Assembly (NCBI RefSeq): GCF_004168035.1
Contig: NZ_SDPU01000012.1
Span: 1-64,000, forward strand
Length of the DNA: 64,000 nucleotides
Source of the DNA: Nocardioides iriomotensis
Lineage (GTDB): Bacteria; Actinomycetota; Actinomycetes; Propionibacteriales; Nocardioidaceae
Reading direction: 5' to 3'
The notes beneath the pieces are model-generated. The model was given only the letters and a program-made list of their open reading frames with translations, searched no databases and had not been told where the DNA came from. The stretch's first letter is position 1, and each line of letters begins with the position of its first letter. The position numbers and the translations under genes are program-made. Below are positions 41,476-50,176 of the stretch, piece by piece.

Positions 41476-44418
41476 CTACTTGAGCGCGATCTTCACCGAG
41501 TGCTGCTGCCCGTCACCGAGGTCGACGATCAGCTGGTACGTGCCCACGCTCAACCCCTTGGTGCCGAGGTTGAAGATGTACAGCTGACCATCGGGATCCC
41601 ACCGGAACAGGTTTCCCGTCGTGGCGTTCGAGGTCGAGACAGCCTCGGTGACCGCACCCGCCGACGTCCCGGTCCTCTGGTAGGACAGCTTCGCCGAGAG
41701 TCCGTTGACGTTGGCGGCGGTGCCGGTGAGCCTGAACTTCACCGGGATCGTGCTGCCCTGCTTGAAGACGGACGAGCCATCTGTGTTGACCGGCTGGAGG
41801 ATCCCCGACCACGGCACCGCGACCGTCACCGTGAAGGACTTCCTGGCCTCGTTGCCGGCGGCGTCCGCCGCCGAGCACTGCACCTCGGTGGTCCCCAGCG
41901 CGAACGTCGAGCCGCGCGCACGGTCGCAGCTGACCGGAACGTTGCCGTCGACGATGTCGGTCGCCGACGCCCCCGCCCACGTCACCGCTGCACCCGACGC
42001 CGACGCCGCCGTCGCGGTGACGTGTGCGGGGACGGTGATCACCGGGGCGGTCGTGTCCTGGACGGTCACCTCGAACTTGCTGTCGCCGACGTTGCCGGCC
42101 GCGTCCGAGGCCGAGCAGACCACCTCGGTGGTTCCGAGGGCGAAGGTCGAGCCCGACAGCGGGACGCAGGTCGTCGGCACGATCCCGCTGACGTCGTCAA
42201 CGGCCGACGCGCTGAACTCGACCTGCGCACCGTTCGGACCCGTCGCCTCCTCGGTCAGGTCCTGCGGCACGGAGACCGCCGGCTTGTTGCGATCCTGCAC
42301 CTCGACGGTGAAGGAGCCATGTCCGACGTTGCCGGCCTCGTCGGCCGCCGAGCACTCGACCGTGTGCAGGCCCATCCCGAAGGCGCTCCCCGACTCCGGC
42401 GTGCACGTCGCGGCGACGTCGCCGTCCACGATGTCCAAGGCCGTCACCTCGAACGGCACCGAACTCGCCCCGTCGGCGCCGAGGTCGTTACCGACTACGA
42501 TGTTGGCGGGCACCGCGACCTTGGGCGCCGTGGTGTCGACGACCTCGACGGTGAATGTCTTGTGGCTGGAGTTGCCGGCGGCGTCGGTGGCCGTGCAGGT
42601 CACCTCGGTCTCCCGGAGCGCGAACGTCGAGCCGCTCGCCGGGACGCAGTTAACACCCGGGTTCGGGTCCACCGCGTCGCTCGCATCCGGTGCGTCGTAG
42701 CGGACGACCGCTCCGTCCGGCCCGGTCGCCTCGACGGCCCTGATGTCGTCGACGTCGCCGAGCGACGGGGCGGTCGTGTCGTGGACGCTCACCGTGAAGT
42801 CGTCCGTCGCCTCGTTGCCGGCGGCGTCTCTTGCCGTGCAGGTCACGGTCGTGGTGGTGAGGGCGAACACGGAGCCGGCCTCGGGGTCGCACGTCACGTC
42901 GACCTTGCCGTCGACGACGTCCGTCGCGGACGCGGTCCACGTCACCGCCGCGCCGGCAGCCGAGGTGGCCTCCTCGGTGATGTCCGCGGGCAGGTCGATC
43001 TCGGGAGCCGTCGTGTCCTCGACCGTCACGGTGAAGGTGTTGGTGCCGACGTTGCCGGCCGCGTCCGTCGCCGCACACTCGACAGTGGTCACGTCGAGCG
43101 GGAACGTCGAACCGGAGACCGGGTCACACGTCACGTCAAGGTCGCCGTCGACGTCGTCCTCCGCGGTGACGGCGAAGTCCACCTCGGCACCGTCGGGACC
43201 GGTTGCCTCCGCGGTGATCGGCTCCGGCACGGTGACGACCGGCTTCGTCGTGTCCTGGATCGTGACCGTGAAGCTGTCCGTGCCCTCGTTTCCCGCAGCG
43301 TCCGTGGCAGTGCACGTGACGGTGGTTTCACCCAGCGTGAACGTCGCACCCGAAGCAGGCAGGCAGGTAGCCGGAATCTCGCCGTCGACCAGGTCGGTGG
43401 CCGTCACGTCGCCGTAGTCGACGACGTAGCTGTCGTTGCCCTGCACGACGTTGGCCGGCACCTCGATGTCCGGAGCGGTCGTGTCCTCGACCACCACGTC
43501 GAACGTCTCGTCCGCGGCGTGGTTGCCGGCGACGTCGACGGTCGAGCACGTGACAGTCGTGGAGCCCACCGGGAACGCGTCACCGGACGAGACGGTGCGG
43601 GTGCCGGCGACGCAGGTCACCGGTCGATCCCCGTCCACGGCGTCGGAGGCCGTGGCGGACCATGTGACCGGGGTTGTCGGGCCGGTCGCCTCGACCGGGG
43701 CCGGCCCCGCCACGGTGAGGACCGGCGCGGTGGTGTCGCGGATCGTGTACGTCACGCTGTCGGACCGGGTCGCGCCACCGGAGTCGGTGTAGGTGCAGGT
43801 CGCGGTCCGGCTGCCGAGCCCGGCCGCGGCGCGATCGCCCGCGATCGGGGAGAGGCTCGGCGTCACGACCTTCGTGCCGTCCTCAGCGTCCGAGACGGAG
43901 CACGCCGCGGTCGGGACGTTGCCGAACTCGTAGCTCGTCGCGGACACGCCGGTCACAGCGACGTTCGGCGGCGTGTTCGCGGGCGGGGCGACGTTGACCG
44001 TGAAGGCGGCTGGCGCGAGGTTGAACGAGCCGCCGCTGTTGTTCGACGTCTGGGCCAGGGAGACGGTGGACGAGCCGGGTGCCTTGGGCGTGACGGTCAC
44101 GATCCGGGTCGCGCCACAGCTGTCGAAGGTGAGCGAGGTCGGGCTGACCGTGGCGACCGTGGGGTTCGAGCTGCTCACCGAGACGACCAGCGTCGTGCTG
44201 CCGGTCAGGTTGCAGCCGTTCTTGCCGTCGTCGCTCGTCGTGATGACCCGCAGCACGGTCGTCCCGTTGGCGCCGTTCGGCAGGAGCGCCATCGTCTCCT
44301 GGGCGGCGTCGACGGTCGCGTCGACGTTGTTGGAGATGTCGTCGGCGAGGGCGGCGGATGCCGGCCCGACGACCAGGGCGAGTGCTGCCCACACAGAGAG
44401 GAATGGTCGAAGTCGCAC
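41476..44418 (-). CDS. Large secreted protein with eight HYR repeats
   Basis: The 980-residue precursor has a signal peptide (about 1-26, ending SAALAD), a first beta domain with Cys and TTLVVSVSSSNPTVAT, a linker, and eight tandem HYR (hyalin) repeats of about 78 residues. Most repeats begin DTT.P and contain CxxxxGS.F.LG.T.V.C.A.DAAGN. The C-terminal 110 residues (PWSGILQPVNTDGSSVFKQG onward) form a separate PxKD-type beta domain. There is no membrane helix or sorting motif, so it is likely released or bound through its repeats. GTG 44418 follows GGGGGG. HYR repeats act in adhesion in other organisms. Confidence 0.88.
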   Translation of the reverse strand: MRLRPFLSVWAALALVVGPASAALADDISNNVDATVDAAQETMALLPNGANGTTVLRVITTSDDGKNGCNLTGSTTLVVSVSSSNPTVATVSPTSLTFDSCGATRIVTVTPKAPGSSTVSLAQTSNNSGGSFNLAPAAFTVNVAPPANTPPNVAVTGVSATSYEFGNVPTAACSVSDAEDGTKVVTPSLSPIAGDRAAAGLGSRTATCTYTDSGGATRSDSVTYTIRDTTAPVLTVAGPAPVEATGPTTPVTWSATASDAVDGDRPVTCVAGTRTVSSGDAFPVGSTTVTCSTVDVAGNHAADETFDVVVEDTTAPDIEVPANVVQGNDSYVVDYGDVTATDLVDGEIPATCLPASGATFTLGETTVTCTATDAAGNEGTDSFTVTIQDTTKPVVTVPEPITAEATGPDGAEVDFAVTAEDDVDGDLDVTCDPVSGSTFPLDVTTVECAATDAAGNVGTNTFTVTVEDTTAPEIDLPADITEEATSAAGAAVTWTASATDVVDGKVDVTCDPEAGSVFALTTTTVTCTARDAAGNEATDDFTVSVHDTTAPSLGDVDDIRAVEATGPDGAVVRYDAPDASDAVDPNPGVNCVPASGSTFALRETEVTCTATDAAGNSSHKTFTVEVVDTTAPKVAVPANIVVGNDLGADGASSVPFEVTALDIVDGDVAATCTPESGSAFGMGLHTVECSAADEAGNVGHGSFTVEVQDRNKPAVSVPQDLTEEATGPNGAQVEFSASAVDDVSGIVPTTCVPLSGSTFALGTTEVVCSASDAAGNVGDSKFEVTVQDTTAPVITVPAHVTATAASASGAAVTWAGASATDIVDGNVPVSCDRARGSTFALGTTEVQCSAADAAGNEARKSFTVTVAVPWSGILQPVNTDGSSVFKQGSTIPVKFRLTGTAANVNGLSAKLSYQRTGTSAGAVTEAVSTSNATTGNLFRWDPDGQLYIFNLGTKGLSVGTYQLIVDLGDGQQHSVKIALK

Positions 44419-44663
44419 TGGGCCCCCCACAGGATCCCGGCCACGGTCCGGCACCTTCGGGCCGGTACACCGCGGCATCCGCGCCGTGCGGATTGAGGTC
44501 AGTGTGTTCCCGGCCCACGGTCGGGGCGACCCAAGCGGGCAAAACGACCTCATAGGGCCATTTAGGACGATTCCGAGACCGTCAAGATCCTGTCAACACC
44601 AGCCCGTGCGGGCTACTCGCCGGTGGCTCACCGGCGTCATTCGTCTCGCTTTCGCGACGACCT

Positions 44664-45197
44664 TCAGCTCGTGGCCGGCCCCGACCAGTTCTTGTCCGGC
44701 TGCGGAACCGGCCGCCCCGGCTGCTCGCCACCGCGCGCGTCGAGGTAGCTCTGCTTCGGCACCATCACCTTGCGCCGGAAGATGCACACGACCTTGCCGT
44801 CCTGGTTGTAGCCGATCGTCTCGACGTGCACGACGCCGCGGTCGTCCTTGGAGGTCGACTCGCGCTTGTCGAGGACGGTGGTCTCGCCGTACAGCGTGTC
44901 GCCGTGGAACGTCGGGGCGACGTGGCGCAGCGACTCGATCTCGAGGTTGGCGATCGCCTTGCCGCTGATGTCGGGGACGCTCATGCCGAGCAGGATCGAG
45001 TAGACGTAGTTGCCGACCACGACGTTCTTCCCGAACTGCGTGGTCTCCTCGGCGTAGTGCGTGTCGAGGTGCAGCGGGTGGTGGTTCATCGTGAGCAGGC
45101 AGAACAGGTGGTCGTCGTACTCCGTGACCGTCTTGCCGGGCCAGTGCTTGTACGTCGCACCGACCTCGAACTCCTCGTAGCTCCGGCCGAACTGCAT
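44664..45197 (-). CDS. MaoC-type hot-dog dehydratase/hydratase
   Basis: The 177-residue protein has the hydratase-2-like active-site region LTMNHHPLHLDTHYAEET, in which the canonical Asp of GDxNPxH is replaced by Asn-His. It also has NVVVGNYVYSILLGMSV and an HGDTLYGETTV segment. MaoC proteins add water across enoyl-CoA; this subfamily includes the mesaconyl-CoA hydratase of the ethylmalonyl-CoA pathway. ATG 45197 is set by GAGGAG five bases upstream. It is on the same strand as the acyl-CoA dehydrogenase (53334) and CitE-like lyase (57606), though these are not adjacent. The substrate is inferred, not shown. Confidence 0.85.
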   Translation of the reverse strand: MQFGRSYEEFEVGATYKHWPGKTVTEYDDHLFCLLTMNHHPLHLDTHYAEETTQFGKNVVVGNYVYSILLGMSVPDISGKAIANLEIESLRHVAPTFHGDTLYGETTVLDKRESTSKDDRGVVHVETIGYNQDGKVVCIFRRKVMVPKQSYLDARGGEQPGRPVPQPDKNWSGPATS

Positions 45198-45348
45198 GGG
45201 CACTCCTCGCGCGGTGGGGTGGGCTCATCCTGCCCAACCCCGCGGGCGGGCGGGAGGTCACGCCTAGGTGGGAAACCTCACCCGGGACCTCCGCCTCTGC
45301 CCCCGGACGAGCGGCGGCGAGAGCGTGGAGGTGACCAGGAGGACCGCC

Positions 45349-46239
45349 ATGAGCGCCACCACCTCTCCGCGGAAGGACCGCACACATCGGGTCACGCCGG
45401 CACCGCCCCACGAGGCGTTTCCGCACTCGTTCGTCGTCCTCACGCTCGGGCTCGCCGCGCTGCTGACCCTCAACACGGTGCTGGGCCCGCTCGGCTTCGG
45501 GCTGATCGACTACGACCTGAGCACCAGCCTCGACAACCAGCTCGCCGGGCTCGAGCTGGTCACCGTCGGCCTCGTCGTCCCCGGGCTGGTCCTGGGTGCG
45601 GTCCTGACCGTGCGCGGACGCCCGGCAGCGCCGCTCATCGTCGTGGCGCCGGCGGCCTACGCGGCGTACATGTTCGTCCAGTACGTCCTCGGCCCGGAGT
45701 ACGCCCACTACTCCGTCACCGCCCTCTTCCACCTCGTCATCACGGGGGCCGCGGGCGTCCTGGGCGTGTGGGCGTGTGGGCTGTCAGGACGGACGGCGCC
45801 GGTCACCGGGGCGACGCGGCGCAGCGACCGACTGCGCGCGCTGCTGCTGGTCGGGTACGCCGGCTTCGTGCTGCTCCGGTACGCCGGGTCGGTCGTCGGC
45901 GCGTTCGAGAACGCGCCGATCGGCGCGGAGTTCGAGGACGCCCGCACGTTCTTCTGGTCGATCTACCTGCTCGACCTCGGTGTGGTCGTCCCGGCCACGC
46001 TGGCGGCGGCGCTCGGGTCGTGGCGCGGTACCGACGCCGGCCGGCGCGGCGTGGCCGCGGTCGTGGGCTGGTTCGCCCTCGTGCCGCCGTCGGTCGCCGC
46101 GATGGCGCTCGTCATGCTCGCGCGCGACGACCCGAACGCGTCGGTCGGCACGGTCGTGCTGCTGACCGCGGCGTCGGTGGTGTTCGCCGCCGTGGCCGTG
46201 CGCGTCCTGGCGCCGCTGGTGCGTGCCCGCCCTCGCTGA
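45349..46239 (+). CDS. Multi-pass membrane protein, unknown family
   Basis: ATG 45349 has a perfect AGGAGG 8 bases upstream. The 296-residue product has about eight transmembrane helices with short loops and an N-terminal cytoplasmic arm (MSATTSPRKDRTHRV). No catalytic or transport signature could be assigned. It is divergent from the MaoC gene and its stop codon touches the stop of the DUF5302 gene. The ordinary codon use and strong ribosome site support a real gene. Confidence 0.78.
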   Translation: MSATTSPRKDRTHRVTPAPPHEAFPHSFVVLTLGLAALLTLNTVLGPLGFGLIDYDLSTSLDNQLAGLELVTVGLVVPGLVLGAVLTVRGRPAAPLIVVAPAAYAAYMFVQYVLGPEYAHYSVTALFHLVITGAAGVLGVWACGLSGRTAPVTGATRRSDRLRALLLVGYAGFVLLRYAGSVVGAFENAPIGAEFEDARTFFWSIYLLDLGVVVPATLAAALGSWRGTDAGRRGVAAVVGWFALVPPSVAAMALVMLARDDPNASVGTVVLLTAASVVFAAVAVRVLAPLVRARPR

Positions 46240-46422
46240 CTAGGCCCCGCCGCCCCCGGCCTTGCGGCGGTGCACCTTGGGCGCGGCGCCACCGGCCACT
46301 TCGGGACCGTGCGCCTTCGACCTCGAGTCGGCCGAGTCGTCGGGGTGGTGGTTCGCCTGCTTGCGCTCCAGGGCCTCCCGCATCTTCGCCTTGAGGTCCT
46401 CGTTGCCGTTCTGCTCAGCCAT
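46240..46422 (-). CDS. DUF5302 small protein
   Basis: The 60-residue protein starts MAEQNGNEDLKAKMREALERK and ends KVHRRKAGGGGA. It is charged and Lys/His-rich and matches the DUF5302 family of small actinobacterial proteins of unknown role. GGAGGAG lies before the ATG. Its stop is adjacent to the convergent membrane protein stop, leaving no intergenic base. Confidence 0.85.
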   Translation of the reverse strand: MAEQNGNEDLKAKMREALERKQANHHPDDSADSRSKAHGPEVAGGAAPKVHRRKAGGGGA

Positions 46423-46517
46423 GGGGTGCTCCTCCGCGGTGCGTGTCGGTCGGTTCCCCCAACCCTGGCACGACGCTGGTGACGCGGTCGAGTGGTTTGC
46501 GGCCCGAGGCACTACAT

Positions 46518-46538
46518 TGTCTATATGATCAGTCGACT
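46518..46538 (+). promoter_or_regulatory. TGTCTA-N6-CAGTCGACT motif over the LicD-1 start
   Basis: This 21-bp block spans the start codon at 46525. A near-identical block (CAGTCGGCT in the second half, same spacing) occurs in reverse at 49062-49082, upstream of the methyltransferase gene of the same locus. The shared spacing suggests a regulator site. Confidence 0.45.
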
Positions 46539-48042
46539 TTCACCCGGGTACGGCGGGGTGGACGCGAGCCGCCGCGGCCTGCGCCTGGCGCCGGGCTGGA
46601 CCGGGCGGCACGGGCTGCGCGACGACGCCGTCGACGTGCGCCTCGACGGGCACCGGGTGTGGTCGTTCCGGCCGCGTTCCGACGCGCTGCGCACGCCGCT
46701 GGGCCGGTTCGTGGCGTGGCCCGAGCGGCTGGTCCCCCACCTGGTCGGCCGGACGACGCTGAGCCTCGTGGCGCACGCCGACGGCCGGGTGCTGCACGAG
46801 GCCGAGGTGGCCTTCACCGACGCGGATCGGCGCACGCACGTGGCCGACGCGGCAGGACACCTGCTCACGGTCGACAAGGGCGGCCGGCTGCAGCGGATGT
46901 TCGACCGCACCGACGACGCCGTCCGCGGCCACGTCGTCGACGCCGTTACGGTGATCGTCGACCAGCTCCGCGACGAGGCCGGGCTCGAGGCCTTCCTGGC
47001 GTTCGGCTGCCTGCTGGGCGCGGTCCGCGACGGCCGGATGATCGGCCACGACGCAGACGCCGACATCGCCTACCTCAGCCGGCACGACCACCCGCTCGAC
47101 GTGATCCGCGAGAACCGCCGCGCCTGCCGCGTCATGCAGGACCTCGGCCATCGCGTCGTGCGGATGTCCGACGCCGACTTCAAGATCTGGGTCCCCCTGC
47201 CGGACGGGCGCCGCTGCGGGGTCGACGTGTTCGCCGGGTACCACCTCGGCGGAGCGTTCCACCTGCTGCCGACCGTCCGCGGCGAGGTCCGCCGCGAGGA
47301 CCTGCTGCCGACTGGCACGGTGCGGCTCGAGGGACGCGAGGTTGTCGCCCCCGCGCGCCCCGAGGTCCTCCTGGCGGCGACGTACGGCGAGTCGTGGCGC
47401 ACGCCCGACCCGTCGTTCCGGTTCACGCAGCCGGCCGACCTCGACCGGCACATGGACGGCTACTGGCGCGGGGCGCGACAGGGCCTGAACCGCTGGACGG
47501 AGTTCTACGACAGCCCGCGGGCGGGCGAGGTGCCGACCGGACCGTCCGACTTCGCCCGTTGGGTGCACCGGCGGCTGCGGCGAGCCGGCGACACGACCGG
47601 CGGCGTCGCCGACATCGGCGCGGGCACCGGCCGGGACGCGATCTGGTTCGCCCGCCGCGGACGGCCGGCGGTGGCGCTCGACGCCGCCCACCGGGCGCGC
47701 GTGCTGACCCGTCGCGCCGCCCGGCGCGCCGGGCAGACGGTCGACGTACGCCGGCTCAACCTCAACGACGCCGCCACCGTGCTCGCCGAGGGCGCGCGGA
47801 TCGCGCACGAGGGACGGGTCCGGCACGCGTACGCCCGCCTGCTCGCCGACGAGCTCGAGGACGCCGCCCGCGGGGAGCTGCTCCGGTTCAGCCGGATGGT
47901 CACTCGCCGTGGAGGCCGCCTCTTCCTGGAGGTACGGCGGGACGGCCCCCGCCTCGCCCGGGCCGTCGCGGCGCAGGGCGGGCGGGTCGTGCACGAGGAG
48001 CCGGGGCCGGGCACCCGGCGCTACGTCGCGGAGTGGCGCTAG
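46525..48042 (+). CDS. LicD-like nucleotidyltransferase fused to SAM methyltransferase, copy 1
   Basis: The 505-residue protein has an N-terminal beta-rich domain (about 35-115). A LicD-type nucleotidyltransferase motif follows at 161-183 (GCLLGAVRDG ... HDADADIAY; metal Asp176 and Asp178). The C-terminal class I methyltransferase (from about 370) has DIGAGTGRDAIWFARRG. LicD proteins place phosphocholine or related phospho-groups on teichoic or capsular polymers; the fused methyltransferase may build or methylate the head group. It is a clear paralog of the 55968-57536 gene. ATG 46525 has no ribosome site, so translation may be leaderless; GTG 46492 is an alternative. It ends 4 bases inside the convergent coiled-coil gene. 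Confidence 0.82.
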   Translation: MISRLSPGYGGVDASRRGLRLAPGWTGRHGLRDDAVDVRLDGHRVWSFRPRSDALRTPLGRFVAWPERLVPHLVGRTTLSLVAHADGRVLHEAEVAFTDADRRTHVADAAGHLLTVDKGGRLQRMFDRTDDAVRGHVVDAVTVIVDQLRDEAGLEAFLAFGCLLGAVRDGRMIGHDADADIAYLSRHDHPLDVIRENRRACRVMQDLGHRVVRMSDADFKIWVPLPDGRRCGVDVFAGYHLGGAFHLLPTVRGEVRREDLLPTGTVRLEGREVVAPARPEVLLAATYGESWRTPDPSFRFTQPADLDRHMDGYWRGARQGLNRWTEFYDSPRAGEVPTGPSDFARWVHRRLRRAGDTTGGVADIGAGTGRDAIWFARRGRPAVALDAAHRARVLTRRAARRAGQTVDVRRLNLNDAATVLAEGARIAHEGRVRHAYARLLADELEDAARGELLRFSRMVTRRGGRLFLEVRRDGPRLARAVAAQGGRVVHEEPGPGTRRYVAEWR

Positions 48043-48314
48043 CCGAGCCGCTCCAGCGCGGCCCGCACCCGGGCGTCCTCGCGGTCGAGGGCGGGCACGA
48101 GCAGCTCCTCGACCACGTCGAGCACGTCGGCGAGGCGCCGGCTGAGCTGACGCAGCTCGTCGACCTCACGCTCCAGGTCCCGCACGCGCCGTCGCAGCCG
48201 GAGCCCGCCCGGGGATCCCCGGCCGACACGGCTGCGGCGGAGGTCGTCGGCCAGGTCGGGCGCGACCCGGCCCAGGGTCGCGCCCGCCAGCCGTGCGGCC
48301 GGGCCGGCGCTCAT
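48039..48314 (-). CDS. Small coiled-coil protein (DUF6752-like), copy 1
   Basis: The 91-residue protein has a basic N-terminal arm, then one long amphipathic helix (LRRRVRDLEREVDELRQLSRRLADVLDVVEELLVPALDR). It has the same layout as the 87-residue protein at 55717: heptads, then ADVLDVVEELLVPA matching AELVDVVQELLLPVAQRDEAKV. Each copy lies beside a LicD-methyltransferase fusion, so it may be its scaffold or membrane adaptor. It overlaps the upstream methyltransferase gene by ATGA and the convergent fusion gene by 4 bases. Confidence 0.75.
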   Translation of the reverse strand: MSAGPAARLAGATLGRVAPDLADDLRRSRVGRGSPGGLRLRRRVRDLEREVDELRQLSRRLADVLDVVEELLVPALDREDARVRAALERLG

Positions 48315-49024
48315 GCCGCGAACGTGGCGACCAGCCGCGCCACGTGCGGGTCCTCCGACCGGTACACCGCGAGGCCGCGACCCTCCTCGCGCGCGACGAC
48401 CTCGCCGCCCAGCGCCTCGATCTCCGCGACGACGACGTCGGGGTCGAGGTAGGCCCGGAAGTGGTCGTCGCCGAACAGGTGGTGCCCGCCCACGTCGAGC
48501 CCGGTGCGGAACTCCAGCAGCAGCTCACCCCCGTCGAGCAGCAACCGTCGCGCCAGCCCGAGGAAGTGGGCGCGCCCCTCCCCCTCCAGCGAGTGCAGCA
48601 GGAACCGGCCGTAGACCGCCCGCGGACCGCGCACCCGCACCAGCCGCCGCGTCGCCGCACGGACGGCGGCGGCGTCACCCAGGTCGAGCAGGTCGAACAG
48701 CGCCGGGACCGCGCGACGGCGGGCCGTGTCGTTCGCGTGCGCGACGGCGTTCTCCGAGAAGTCCAGGCCGAGTACGGGGTGCCCGCGCCCGGCGAGCCAC
48801 AGCGCGTCCCTGGCGGTGCCGAACCCCGCCTCGACGATCGGCTGGTGCGCCGGCAGCCGCCGGGCCACCCAGGTCGCGAAGTCCGAGGGCTCCTCGGGGA
48901 CGTCGGCGCTGACCGCGCCGGCGTAGAAGTGGTCCCAGTAGTCGTGGTGCGCGCGGTCGGACACCGGGCGGACGGGCGTCGCCGTCGGGCGGGTGCGTAC
49001 GGCGGCGGGTGCGATGGTGTTCAC
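48311..49024 (-). CDS. Class I SAM-dependent methyltransferase
   Basis: The 237-residue protein has the SAM motif EAGFGTARDALWLAGRGHPVLGLDFS, followed by a helical lid and the strand LLLEFRTG. It resembles the C-terminal domain of the LicD fusions more than generic methyltransferases (same DxxWxA...GLD run and ARDALWLA). A site similar to the one on the LicD-1 start lies 38 bases upstream (49062-49082). GAGGAG precedes GTG or ATG near 49024. It is coupled to the coiled-coil gene and may methylate the same polymer or head group. Confidence 0.85.
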   Translation of the reverse strand: MNTIAPAAVRTRPTATPVRPVSDRAHHDYWDHFYAGAVSADVPEEPSDFATWVARRLPAHQPIVEAGFGTARDALWLAGRGHPVLGLDFSENAVAHANDTARRRAVPALFDLLDLGDAAAVRAATRRLVRVRGPRAVYGRFLLHSLEGEGRAHFLGLARRLLLDGGELLLEFRTGLDVGGHHLFGDDHFRAYLDPDVVVAEIEALGGEVVAREEGRGLAVYRSEDPHVARLVATFAA

Positions 49025-49061
49025 GTTCCTCCTCGGCGTCCGGATGACGTGAACAAATGTT

Positions 49062-49082
49062 AGCCGACTGTTTTACTAGACA
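49062..49082 (-). promoter_or_regulatory. TGTCTA-N6-CAGTCGGCT motif upstream of the methyltransferase gene
   Basis: On the minus strand the block reads TGTCTA, six bases, CAGTCGGCT. It differs by one base in the second half from the site at 46518-46538. It lies in an A/T-rich patch (49051-49085) likely to hold the promoter of the methyltransferase-coiled-coil pair. Confidence 0.45.
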
Positions 49083-49122
49083 TTAGTCCGACACCAGGAT
49101 TCCGCCCTCCTGAAGGCAGCGC

Positions 49123-50172
49123 CTACTCCCAGGTGCTGGGCAGGCCGTGCCCCACGCTCGTGCCGAGGATCCGGCGCTCCCCCGCCGGCCAGCTCTCCAG
49201 GACGACGAGGAACTCGTGCTCCGCCCCCGGGGTACGGCGGGTCGGCTCGAGGAACAGGTGGGCGAACGGCGCGTCGTCGGAGGCGGCCGCGCCGAGCGCG
49301 TCGATCCGGGCCCGCACGCGGTCCTGCTCGGCAGAGTCGAGGTACTGCCACATCACGCTGTGCCAGAGCACGGTCGTCGTGTCGGGGCGCAGCTCGATCC
49401 GCTCGACGAACTCTCCGGCCCCGGCGCGCTCCACGGCGACGGGGTACCGCTCGGCGAGGTAGAGCGCGCCGCGAAGCCGCTCGTGCCGGGCGGTCTGGTC
49501 GGGCCAGACGTAGGCGGTCAGCGCGAGCCGCCCCTCGGTCGTCGTCACGTCGAGCGGGCTGACGTCGCTGCCGCGCCGCTCGACGACCGTGAGGTCCGGC
49601 CAGGGCTCGAGCGGCTCCCCCTGCCACGCCGGGTCGAGCACGACCGGTGAGGCCGGGTCGCCGTGCACGGCGCCGGTGGCCGGCTCGACGTACCGGAAGC
49701 GGTCGGCGAGCAGGTTCAGCCCGCCCGAGGAGCCGATCTCCAGCAGCCGCACGGGCAGCCGGTGTGCCTCCGGGAGGCGGAGCAGGCCGCCCATCAGGGC
49801 GCTCGCGCGGCCGACCTCGTTGGTCTGCGGCGGCCGGTCGAGCCACTCCCGCACGGCGTCGGGCTGCTCGGCGAGCAGCGCGCGGAACGCCGCCCAGCCG
49901 CCCTCGGGCTCCCAGGCGCCCCCGACGGACGGGTAGTAGGTGGCGAGCCCGCCGGCCCGCCGTTCGAGCACCAGCCGGTGCACGCTGCCGGCCAGCCGGA
50001 GCGCGAGCGCCGCGGGTCCGGGGTCGTCCTCGTGGCCGGCGAGCACCTCCGCGGCCGGTCCACCGTCGAGCAGGTCGTCGGCGACCCGCTCGAGGAGGTC
50101 GCCGTACATCGGGGAGCCCAGCCGGCGGCACGCCTGCGCCTGCCAGCGGGTCAGCTCGGCCTGCTTCTGCAC
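49123..50172 (-). CDS. DUF2332 family protein
   Basis: The 349-residue protein matches DUF2332: an N-terminal region WQAQACRRLGSPMYG, a central GSSGGLNLLADRFRY resembling a SAM-binding glycine turn, and the C-terminal HSVMWQYLD and AHLFLEPTRR. The domain is distantly methyltransferase-like but its substrate is unknown. GTG 50172 is used; it begins 4 bases after the response-regulator stop, so it is probably co-transcribed with the two-component genes. Confidence 0.85.
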   Translation of the reverse strand: MQKQAELTRWQAQACRRLGSPMYGDLLERVADDLLDGGPAAEVLAGHEDDPGPAALALRLAGSVHRLVLERRAGGLATYYPSVGGAWEPEGGWAAFRALLAEQPDAVREWLDRPPQTNEVGRASALMGGLLRLPEAHRLPVRLLEIGSSGGLNLLADRFRYVEPATGAVHGDPASPVVLDPAWQGEPLEPWPDLTVVERRGSDVSPLDVTTTEGRLALTAYVWPDQTARHERLRGALYLAERYPVAVERAGAGEFVERIELRPDTTTVLWHSVMWQYLDSAEQDRVRARIDALGAAASDDAPFAHLFLEPTRRTPGAEHEFLVVLESWPAGERRILGTSVGHGLPSTWE

Positions 50173-50176
50173 GCCG

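Noticed and set aside
41365-44496. 1043-codon plus-strand frame opposite the HYR protein
   Set aside because: Its repetition is the mirror of the eight HYR repeats; the minus frame has signal peptide and conserved cysteines.
44555-44563. GGGCCATTT shared with 28586-28594 as a firm regulatory motif
   Set aside because: A single shared 9-mer in a GC-rich genome at different distances from the starts is weak evidence; kept only as a side note.
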